Positions 44,672 through 53,926 of a stretch of 64,000 nucleotides of DNA are shown piece after piece. The stretch lies in the NCBI RefSeq assembly GCF_000091045.1, contig NC_006692.1, positions 1,257,221-1,321,220 on the forward strand, written 5' to 3'. Source of the stretch: Cryptococcus deneoformans JEC21. Its lineage: Eukaryota; Basidiomycota; Tremellomycetes; Tremellales; Cryptococcaceae. Position numbers and translations under genes: made by a program. Position 1 is the stretch's first letter, and every line of letters begins with the position of its first letter. The notes under the pieces were generated by a model. The model saw only the letters and a program-made list of their open reading frames with translations. It ran no database searches and had not been told where the DNA came from.

Positions 44672-46800
44672 GGCGGCGACCCAGTGCAGTCAACAGCTTC
44701 TGGTCTGGACGATAGATGCGTGCATGAATCTTGCTTAGTGAAAGGATTCTATTTTTGTGGGTAAGCTGAAGATGTTTTGACCTTATTTGAAAGTCGAAGT
44801 CAACCGTAATAATACCTTACAGGATGAACAAATTTAGCTCATGACGTCTTGTACAGTACTGTACTCGTACTGTTATTTTCCGTCGCGAACTCAGTTACAC
44901 ACAAACCAGATACGTATCGACTTCATCACATATCCAGCCTGAACAGCAGGCACAACCGCTCCTCCCGACATAAACTCGCCTTTTCGTCTACCTTTTCATG
45001 TCCGCTCATCTTCACCGCTCGATCATATCTAGTCCCAGCTATCGACTCGGCTCCCAAACATAAGGACTGTATTTCCGAGCTAATTGATGAGCATAGTCGT
45101 ATAATTTATGGGGTCTCCGTCCGTCCCTCACTCCCTGGTCGCAGTGGTATGAGTATCTGTGTTTAGGGTGGCGTGCTTACAGTGACAGGGATGAGTTATA
45201 GGCGATGCTCGAAATATGTCATCCCAATGTGTACGGAACACTTCATGAGCCGAGCTGGGCCATGGTCACGGTTTCGGGAAGTCCACGATATATACGAGTA
45301 TTTGGTAAGGTTGAAGAAAGGTGGTAGTGCGTGAGAGGATCTTCGGAAAGCTGCCAACAAGTGCGTATACAACCCCCATTTTTTTATGTTCTCAGCTTAC
45401 CACCATAATCAAGCAGCTTTTCTACCATTGCTATGATATCTCTCTCTTCTAACCACCGTTATTCACAAAATGGTTGAGTAAGACAAAAAATTACTAGCGG
45501 AACAAAACAAGAGCTCACGTCGCATGTCACAAATTCATTTTACATACGTATACAAGTTCATGCATTCTATCCGACTGGTATACCAGCAAAGGGAACTCAT
45601 ACACACCTTCAGTTGTATTCCTCTCTATTTATACATCCACTTATCGTTCCCGTTGTTTGAACGACTTCTCCCAAACCAAGAATAGAGGCAAGTTGAGCCA
45701 ATGTCAACGGAAATGTTCTCAATCCGGCCATGCAATGCGATGCTGTCAACTCCGTCTTCATATCTTGCTTCGATTTCGAGATTTAGATTCAAGATAATGA
45801 AGTATCGAAAGCTGTAGGGAAGTAGGCTGATTGAAGATCCTAACAGAACTGCACTTTTTTGATGGATCGAAGTTCGTGTGTGTGGAGTGCCGAGGTCCTT
45901 AGTTCGTAAACCTTTGTCATATGCGAACTACAAACGCTAGGAAATTTTGACAGAATTCTTGTGATAGGCAAACGGGAGGGAACAAGACCTAAAGCCAATT
46001 TAGCTTCTTTCTACGTAAAGTTAAGACATATCTTACTATCCCAAGCTTAAAACGGAGACGGACAGCAAAAACGCACCAGTGAATTGACAAACAACATTAT
46101 TTTGGTCAGTCACAAGATCTGATCGATTCTCAATCATCCACCGGCCATCATACAGCAATCACCATGGGTACGTCTTTGAAGAATCCAAAAGGACTGGCGA
46201 TAATCAGTTTCAGTACAGATACCCATACTAAGGGTAATGACATTGAAAACTATAACGGTCTGTTGTTAGGTCCACGATTAGCCATTTAGATAATAATGAA
46301 GAGAACAACTTACCATGATAATTCGATTACTACGAAACACCTACATCTAACATTCTGCCAGATCAATATCCTCATCCACAGCATCATTGTCTCTGATGCT
46401 ACCGAAGTGGCCTCTATTCTTCCCATCGCTGTTACTTTCTTCGTCCTTGCCACTACTTCCTCCCTTGTCATTCTCGTTCATGAATACATTACCACTAGCT
46501 TTATTGCACAAAAAGACTCATACGTATCAGGTGTGCAAGAAAGTTGCAACCTATGTCGTAAAGCAAACCGACTTTGGCCGAAGGGTCGACGCCTTGCAGT
46601 AACGATCCATTATACTGTCAGGGGGGCTATCTTCTTCTGGCAATAGCCTTCAACAGGTTAGGGACAAAAATGATCTGCGGGTCTCTTTTAGTAGACAGCC
46701 AGACCAATGCCGGAAGAGGATAGCTTAAGTAGATGAAAGGTACTTGGAGAGGACAACAGACAAACGCGTACGGATAATGTAATTTAAGGGAAACTTTATC
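44672..46800. other. Intergenic/repeat-derived stretch of about 2.1 kb
   Basis: No intact gene is convincing. A degenerate Mog1-like fragment lies at about 45292-45372. At 46162 an ATGG followed by a good GTACGT donor and several candidate splice sites, with a hydrophobic open segment at 46395-46500 (ILPIAVTFFVLATTSSLVIL), could be a small membrane-protein gene. I cannot build a consistent model for it. Confidence 0.35.
45292..45372 (+). pseudogene. Degenerate MOG1 exon fragment
   Basis: The segment aligns by eye with MOG1 exon 2 at 50170-50245 and its 3' splice donor. Shared pieces include GGTTGAAGA, GGTGGT, GTGCG/GTGCGC, GAGGATCTT and GGAAGCTG or AAAGCTGC, all in the same order and spacing. 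The copy has indels that break the frame, and I find no matching first or third exon around it. It is therefore a diverged partial copy of a gene that survives intact 5 kb away. Confidence 0.5.
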
Positions 46801-46849
46801 AGGACGCGCCATTACAATAAAGAAGCATGGGGAATAAACCTTCCCCCTT

Positions 46850-47344
46850 TTGTCAGGTTAATCAGACAAAGACAGACGTCATGACGACAGGTCAAACCCA
46901 TCAACCCAGTGTCGGATTTGCCTTGAAAGCTGCCTTCCCCAGCTCCACCGTCTTTGGCCTTCCAAGAATCAGAACATGCCTGATTAACATCAGTATCCAC
47001 CAGAGGTTCAGTTACATAAAGTTTCCTACTGCGTTCTCGTCCTTGCCAAGGGAAGGTTTCCTTGTAATCATTTTTCTCTGCATGCGATGGACGGAAATGG
47101 GCTGAAGTTGCCATCGATTGCGACGATAAAGGTGGCGTCATCACCCCTGCAGCCAAAGGGCTTGTCGAGCTGCATCGGTGGTGGCCATGTATTCAGCCTC
47201 CATCGTGGATAGGGCCACAGTTGACTGCCGTTTGCTCCTCCATGCCACAACTCCCCCATAAACCTTGAACACATAGCCAGTGGTCGATCGTCTGGTGTCC
47301 ATATCCCCCCCCAGCATATCTCGAAATACTTCAAGAGTGTCCAA
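46850..47344 (-). mobile_element. Ty1/copia retrotransposon fragment (RNase H end of pol)
   Basis: On the minus strand the open stretch 47344-47141 contains [40 protein letters not shown] and [15 protein letters not shown]. These are the hallmark motifs of the copia-type RNase H at the end of pol. Downstream the frame shifts, but pieces such as FIVAIDGN and KLYVTEPLVDTDVNQA still resemble the last part of copia pol. No reverse transcriptase, integrase or paired LTR is visible, so it is a truncated, dead fragment. It directly abuts the Crypton relic. Confidence 0.8.
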
Positions 47345-47348
47345 AAGG

Positions 47349-49555
47349 GTTCTTCCAGAGTTGTGACGGCAAGCGATGCATTCGTGTCCTGGCCTTTAGC
47401 ATCGATTTTCCTAAGCACATCAAACACCGCCTTAAAATTGGTGGAGATAAAATCCGCCAACTCAGGCATCACCTGCCTTATCTGCTGACTCATCGTCGTC
47501 TGTGCGATTTCAGCCTCGGCAAGAGCCTTAGCTTCAAAAGCGACATACGACGGGGCTGAAAAGAGAGGTTCCTTCCAGACATACAGATCGGGAACAACTC
47601 GGCGAAGGAAAGGAGCGTGTTGAACGACGACCTTGCTCAAATAACGCAAGAGCTCACGGAAGGCGCGGCCGGCCCTGTCGTCTTCCTGACGGTTGGGATC
47701 ATTAAGCTCTGCTTCACTGTGAAGATAATGTCAGCCTATCCATCTCTATTCGTACTTGTAAAAGAAAACAGTTACGTGTCGTCGCGCCAAGGGAAGACCA
47801 TATCACTCAACTCCTTCGGCACATCGACATCACGAGGAAGGTAGTAGGCACCCTTCCTGCTAGGAAAGCCAGCAAGAACCCCCATAGCCTTCAGTGGGAA
47901 GTGGCTGAGGTACGTCGTTCATGATGCGCCATGGAGCGATGTCGTTTCCTGGTTCAAAAGAAGGTAGTCGATATTGAGAATTGCGGAGAGGCCTTGTTGT
48001 ACACCACCTCCTCCTTGAATGACTTCAAATAGGTCCCAAGGCGTTCCCAAAAAGTAGACGAAGTCAATATTCGGCATGTTGATGCCAGCTCCCAACCCTG
48101 ACGTACAGCAAAGGAAAACTTTTCCTCCTGCATCTGGCGCAAGATGACCAGGGCCAACCGACCATGTCTGGAAATCTCTTCCTCTGGCGCTCTGCCCTGT
48201 TCAGCCAGCTGCGCTCCGGATTTGCGGGACGTATGGGTTGAAGCTTTGCAATGTATATCGCAAGGTAATAGAGCTTGACGAACACTAGCATTGAGCGTAC
48301 CATACTTGAGACGTACATAATTACTCTGGGGGGTGACAAAGAGACGTATGGGATACCAGTCACGACGACTCTTAAACGAAGGGAAAGAAGTATTTGAATT
48401 TGGCAAGGTCTCTCGACCAGAGTGAAATCTGGCGAAAGTCATCAGAATTGATATCTTAGGGTTACATCTCACATAGTATCCTCACCTCGCAAACAGCATC
48501 AAGGCCAGGCAAGAAACTGGGCATCGATCCACATCTTTGATTCTGAGCAAAGTCGCATGCTGGATTTTGCCTTCGTGGTTAGTCTTCCCCTCTCTGATAG
48601 TGATAACAACTCCATAACATGGGATAGGACCTTTGGCAAATGCATAAGGGAGAGGGAGGCGAGGGTGGTCTCAAGTTGGTCGCCAGCACGCAGAAGCCCG
48701 TAAATACCAATGGCTTGGGCCGTAAGGTCGCGCAAAGCCTCAAAGGTGTTTCGATGGAGGTAGTGCAGGAATATCTTCTTCATGTTCTCAACTGTGCCGA
48801 TTCCGTCATAGTACAAATCTAAATGAGAAGCATGAGTCGTGTCATAGAGAAAGTATTGAAACAAGGCTCACCCATATCTTCAAAATTGAGTATCCGACGA
48901 GCATTTGCGGACGTGATCGATCGCGCGTAGAATAGAGTTGATCGCCTTTGTACGGGGCGAGGGATAGTTGTTCATGCCCATAGCCTTCTAACGCTCCCAA
49001 AGATCGCCAAGAGCAGCAACGAAGAGCTTGATGGAACTAGGGGATTGACTACAGTCGAGTAAGCGCTGCAGGCTAGCATCTCGTCGGTCAGTTTCTAGTT
49101 TCTGCAGACCACAGCAGAATACCACGGACCTGCATCATCATAGCCAAGGTCCCTGCGGAGCCTTACAAACTTTGACCTCAGCCATCAACTGCGTGCGCTC
49201 TTCCCGGGTGACGACTCTGACGCGCCGTCTTCATCCTCTTCACGATCCGCATCATCCATGACATCCTGTTCAACCTGATCATTGGCCGCCGGTTGAAGGT
49301 ACGCTTGCCCAGAAGAAATTCGGCGCTTGTTTATCTTTGACAGCAGGATGTGGTTCATTTTGGTTGACCTGGACACTGATTTTTTTTGTTTGTCAAGATG
49401 AACGCGGTGGGGCATGTCGTTACTTATGGAAATGGTTTTTCGGGAAGGCGAAGGATCCAATCATAGATATACACAGCCGCATTTGCGGGAGCGGATCCAT
49501 GCTGTCTACCGGCTGCAAGCCGTCGGCGTCCCTTGGTGCTCTTGGTACGTGGCAT
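47349..49555 (-). pseudogene. Disrupted Crypton tyrosine-recombinase gene
   Basis: Minus-strand pieces in order: a possible start MPRTKSTKGRRRLAAGRQHG (49555); an acidic segment (49.2-49.3 kb); YPSPRTKAINSILRAIDHVR after an in-frame TAG near 48990; FEALRDLTAQAIGIYGLLRA (48.7 kb). Next come VVITIREGKTNHEGK and LRIKDVDRCPVSCLALMLFA (48.5-48.6 kb), an intact intron, then FKSRRDWYPIRLF and STHTSRKSGAQLAEQ with EEISRHGR (the H-x-x-R region of tyrosine recombinases). After an interruption follow LSHFPLKAMGVLAGF and KGAYYLPRDVDVPKELSDMV, ending FPW; after another intact intron the final part is FRELLRYLSKVVVQHAPFLR. This order matches Crypton/Ndc10-like recombinases with a C-terminal DNA-binding region. 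Stops and frameshifts show that it is inactive. Confidence 0.7.
47930..48155 (-). pseudogene. RecQ-like helicase fragment embedded in the Crypton relic
   Basis: In a frame different from the recombinase, the minus strand encodes GKVFLCCTSGLGAGINMPNI, then DFVYFLGTPWDLFEVIQGGG. This matches helicase motif V and the beginning of motif VI of RecQ-family enzymes (vaTxaLGxGIdxPxVxxVixxxxPxxLxxxxQxxGRxGRxG). The motif-VI arginines are replaced (GGGGVQQG), and a stop follows near 47925. It lies exactly between the recombinase segments ISRHGR and LSHFPLKAM, where a Crypton normally has only about 20 residues. Confidence 0.5.
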
Positions 49556-49933
49556 GTTGCGGGATGTAAATTTGGTCAGCGCGAAGCGTGGTGGGGCCAG
49601 GAAGGGTGTGGATGAGTTGGGACTCAAGCCCGAGAGACAATGTCAGAGAGGGGTGGATGGATGAATAAAGATCAAGTGAAGAATGCAAAAGTCGTTGGAG
49701 AGTAGAACGATCGGCAGCGGGAATGTTAGGTTTGGCGGTGAGACATATCTATTAGGTTTGCGGTATAAATAATTTATTTCTGTTATTTTTGGTATATCCA
49801 TTCCATAAAATAAACTTGCCGGCGGCCGGCAGTTGCATCGCTCTCCACATCTTGCGGTTCGTTCTTCTACCGCGATAGCGACTATTACTTTTGCATTTTG
49901 AACTGTTATTACAAACCGCAAAACAGAATCGAA
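49556..49933. other. Intergenic: MOG1 promoter next to the Crypton relic
   Basis: The 378 bp hold the MOG1 promoter. A GCCGGCGGCCGGC palindrome-like motif lies at 49818-49830. No other gene is seen. Confidence 0.4.
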
Positions 49934-50779
49934 ATGTCGGCCTTGCTCTGCCCTCGACCCCTCTTTGGAGGCGCCATCTCTCTTGATCTCCCCCAGAACT
50001 CTATCGATGCCAGGTCCGTTGTGCGCGTGATGCATATCTGGAATGAAAGATGAATAAAAGCTAACGTCATTTCCTGTCTACCGACGACGATGGCAACAAC
50101 GGGTAGCGACTTGCGTCAGATCCCTAATAACCAAGAAGTGTTCCTCTTCCCGCATTCGGACACAGCCCTGGTACTTGAGATACTTGAAATGGTTGAAGAG
50201 GGTGGTGCGCGGGAGGATCTTTGGGAAGCTGCAAAGTGGGTCAACGTCTCCCATCCATTTCCTTTTATTGTTCTCTCAAATCGTCCCTTTGTTTCAACAC
50301 TTGCTCGGTAACAAGAGCTTTGACTCGAGGAGGGCTGACGGGATGGTTGTATGGACAGATTCCACTTCAACTCGATCGCACATGACAATGCCTCTCTAGA
50401 CTCTACCATCCTCACGCCTGCACCTCCTTCTCCCATCCCTTCAGCGCCGTCTGCGTCTCCCACTATCGCGCCCCAGGCGGTGATACTGAGCGGTACCCAG
50501 CGTATCCACAAATTCTCGCACGACCCCACTGGCGCGCCCCGGCCAGGGCACGAGAATGACGTTGCGGATGATGTCTGGATAGGACTCGCCCTCTGGAGGG
50601 TGTGGGTGGAAAGCGGGAACGGGAAGAAGAAGGCGGATGTGGTGTTGAGCGTGAATGTGAACCTGAGCGCTGTGGACGGAAGCGGGGAGAAGGAGAGGCG
50701 GCAGGTGGAAGGGTGGTTTGGGAAAGCGGTGGAGAGTTTAAAGGTTGTGGATTATGGGTTATTCGGAAATGTTGAATAG
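49934..50779 (+). CDS. MOG1: Mog1, Ran-binding nuclear import factor
   Basis: Three exons (49934-50013, 50107-50235, 50359-50779) join in frame into 209 residues. The protein starts MSALLCPRPLFGGAISLDLP. It continues IDASDLRQIPNNQEVFLF, the signature of Mog1 proteins, then VLEILEMVEE. A Ser/Pro-rich loop follows, and the C-terminal strands include ADVVLSVNVNLSA and a helix QVEGWFGKAVESLKVVDYGL. Mog1 binds the Ran GTPase in the nucleus and promotes nucleotide release, supporting the Ran cycle and classical nuclear import. The acceptor at 50106 is preferred over in-frame ATGs at 50090 because it restores the DASDLRQIP motif across the junction. A decayed partial copy lies near 45.3 kb. Confidence 0.85.
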
Positions 50780-51074
50780 AGTGTGAAGAAGAAGTACTAC
50801 TGTTTCTATTAAGAATTTTACTGTTTCCTCAACGTCGTGCATTCAAAATGATATAAACTCTGACATCCTACATCTTTTTGGTCTTATTTACACACCTCTT
50901 TGTCGCCGCTTTTGCCTAGCGCACTTGTGGAGGGTCGACTTTTAAAAGAGTTGATAAAAGGTTCCACAACATGCAATACAAACATTATTAAATTATCGAC
51001 TTTTTACATCCATTCTTCTTTCCCACTTTCCCAGAAGAAACTCAACGCCGACTGTATACCTTGTTTTTTGTTGC

Positions 51075-53868
51075 CTACGCCAAATATCGATACGATCCCA
51101 TATCTTCTGTTCTCTCGAGATACTCTCTCTATCACCCCTTGTAAGTTACTTTAACCCCCAAAAGAAAAAGGCACGCACATCAATCAACCCTTCAATTCTC
51201 TTTTTAATCATGGGCACACTGGCCATGAACCGTTTGGCCAACTGATGCGCCACCTCTGAAACCAAATCGTTATGCCGCATCGTCTTGCGGTCTTTCATGA
51301 TCCGGACGATGCACGCTTCGACTTGATGTTTCCTCTCTTCTTCGATCTGGCGTTCTGTTTCTTCTCTTTCTTGTGCGTTTTCGACTCCAACGCCGCGTGC
51401 GGAGGAGGTGGAGGTGGAGGCGGCGGAGGAGGAGGAGGAGATTTGGAGGATTTTGATCCGGGCAAGAGGGGATGAAAACGCTTCGTTAAACTCGAATGTA
51501 TCGCCCTGCTCGACCTCTCTCCCCTTTGGATGCTTGACCAAGAGGCGATGTTTCCCACAGGCCAAGGACTGCAGCGTCCTCGCCAGCTCTGCGTCGGGCA
51601 ACGACGTCTGCGCTTTCAGCTCGTGGTACGACAGGACGTCGCCCGGTTTCAGGTCTGAAAAGGCGAGGAGGACGACCATGCCGATGGTGGAGAGGTTGAC
51701 TTCCCATTGACCTTTGCGTGTTCGGACTTTGAGGTCGGCGGAGCCGAGGAGGCCTTGCCATGTGAGGCGGCGGCCAGAGTGGCGGGAGTCGTAAAAGGTT
51801 TGGTAGTGTTCGAGGGCGGGGAGGAGGGGGGCGGGGAAAGTGAGTGGGAGGGAGAGCAGGGTGGACGGCGGCCAGTTGGACGAGGTCAGGACGGAGACGT
51901 GGAGGGTGAAGGGGATGTCCTGTAGTGTCGTTATTAATAAAAAGGGGGGAGGGGGGGGAACGACGAGAAAAGGAAAAAAGACGTACATTGTATCTTGGAT
52001 CGTTACCGAAAATGTTTGCAGCTTCGTCTGATAATCTCATATCTGTAAACATGCCCTCCAACCTATGTGTGAATTGGAATCCACTAATCCAACAGTCAGC
52101 CGGAGAGTCACGCAAAGAGATGAACGACGTACACTTCCTTCTTCAACCTCCCGACCATCTCCTGCTCCGCGTCCCCACCTACACTCTTCCCACTGAGCAA
52201 CCTCCTCGCCAGATGATTCTTGTAATACCTCTCAAACTTGTCTTTATCCGTCAAAAACCTAAAGATGCGTATCGTCTTTTCCTTGGCCTCTTCCATCTCT
52301 TCCTCGGTCACGCCCTTTCCTGCGCCGGCTATACCTACGCCCTTTGCGCCCTTGCCCTTTTTCAGGGTTTCGTCAATGTAGAGGGAAAGGAACTCGGGTG
52401 CGCGGGGATGGGCGTTGATGACGGTTTGGAAGGAGGAGTTGATGGTGGATTGAAGGGCGAGGGAGGAGGAGAAGGAGGAGGCGAGGATGAGGGTGTATTT
52501 GTCAAAGAGGAGGAGGATGGAGTGGACCCATTGGAGGGCGAGGGTCAGCGGAGGGGTCGGTTTCGGGTTGGCCGTGTTGGGATCGACGTCTGCCGTGCCG
52601 GCGTTGACGGCTTTCCCCCTGAGGTCGATATCGGCCGCGACGGCGTGTTTCAATGCGGCGACGCCTTGGTCTCCGGGCACCTTGCCAAAGAGCTCGTATA
52701 ATCGTTTCAGATCGCCGTACCGATCTTTATCCACCATCTGCACGAGGCCGGAGCCCGGCATGTTGAGGACGGTGACGAGGTGGGGTGTGAGGAGGGAGCT
52801 GATGAGGAGGGATTCGAGGTGCGGGAGAGTGGACGGGGAGAGGTAGTGGATCGTGCGGTCGTGTTCTTCGGCAAGGCGGCGGGAGACGTTGGACAGGTAG
52901 AGGGAAGCATCGCCATGAACTAGTTCTTCGCCTGCTTCGTACTCGTACCACTCGCCGCTCCTTCTGAGAAACTCGGGCTCGAAATCTTGCTGGTACACGT
53001 TCCCGCCGCCCTCGCGTTCTGGGACTCTGAGGCGGAGCAGGATATCGATGCATTCGCGCACGGTGGAGCGGGTGATGGTGAACCCTTCGCGCTCGAGCTG
53101 GACCTGGGAGAGGAGGGTGGAGATGAGGTGGGTGTGGATGGTGGGCTGGCGGATGATGTGCGTGAGGAAGAGGGAGAGGCCGAGTTCGTAGACGGGGGGG
53201 ACGCCTGCCGTCGGGGCATGTACTTTATCCTGTACGTGGCGTCAGCATGTGTCATACCGTAGCGTCAGCATGTGCATGCAGAATACAAGACTCGCCATGT
53301 ACTTGAGCACATCCTTCAGTTTGCGCATACTCCCCGTGTGGTCTTCCCACACGCCCTTGACGGCTTTCAGGAAACGGTCGCCCTCTGTCGCGCGCTCGAT
53401 GGCTTCGGCGCCGCCGCCGAGCTTGCCTGCACCGCGTGTGCCGCCGCTGCGGGGGAAGGCGGGCACGATCCTGTCGTGGGCGAGCCGGTCGAGGTGCTCG
53501 ACGACGAGTGTCTTGACGCCGCTGTACAGCTGGTCGCCGTCTACGCGGGGTCAGCGGGAGAACGACGCACAGCGGGGGGAACGACGCACGCTTGAAGAGG
53601 ACGAGGTTGTACGCATAGCGGTAGTGCTCTTCAAAGGAGAGCCTGGACGCATTGTGGTTCTGTATCTCGCGGATGGCGGCGGCGAGCTTTGCCCAGGTGT
53701 CCTTGATGGAGGTGTCGGGGCCGATCTGGGGGTGAGCGTGTGCTGCGGGACTCGGGACGTACCTTCTTCGGGGGGCGCTGGGCGTGGGCGTCAGCGGGGG
53801 CGGGATGCATGCAGCGCACTCACGATTCTGGGTTTGCCCCGCTTTGCTGCTCCCATCGACATGGCCAT
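51075..53868 (-). CDS. CUL3: Cullin-3 ubiquitin ligase scaffold
   Basis: A multi-exon minus-strand gene starts at MAMSMGAAKRGKPRI, followed by a 15-nt exon (53777-53763, RPPKK). The N-terminal cullin repeat has IKDTWAKLAAAIREIQNHNA, SRLSFEEHYRYAYNLVLFKR and GDQLYSGVKTLVVEHL, the Cul3-type pattern. Further on are RRLAEEHDRTIHYLSPST, FLSLYIDETLKKG, FERYYKNHLARRLLSGKS and the cullin-homology part HYQTFYDSRHSGRRLTWQ. The C-terminal winged helix has the neddylation motif CIVRIMKDRK, and a tiny last exon encodes REYLERTEDMGSYRYLA. Cul3 bridges BTB-domain substrate adaptors and the RING protein Rbx1 in cytosolic/nuclear E3 ligases. A Ser/Ala/Thr-rich insert precedes the neddylation domain. The gene is GC-rich at its 5' end, like its divergent neighbour. 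Confidence 0.85.
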
Positions 53869-53926
53869 GGTGAGTGAACGCGAGGAAAAAGCCGCCGCCG
53901 CGTTTCAAGTTTTCCTCTCCACCGCG
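53869..53926. promoter_or_regulatory. Very short divergent start region of CUL3 and the PPR-like gene
   Basis: Only 58 bp separate the CUL3 start codon (minus) and the preferred start of the PPR-like gene (plus). The palindrome CATGGCCATG at 53860-53869 places ATG codons for both strands on top of each other. In-frame plus-strand ATGs at 53861 and 53867 would even overlap CUL3's first codons. The two 5' UTRs must overlap. Confidence 0.4.

Noticed and set aside
47349..49555. Starship-type captain recombinase (DUF3435)
   Set aside because: The visible motifs (YYLPRDVDVPKEL, CPVSCLALMLF) fit Crypton/Ndc10-like recombinases better, and no large cargo with Starship-type ends is visible.
51400..51450. 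(GGA/GGC)n microsatellite as a mobile-element mark
   Set aside because: It encodes the Ser/Ala/Thr-rich insert of cullin-3 and is ordinary coding low complexity.
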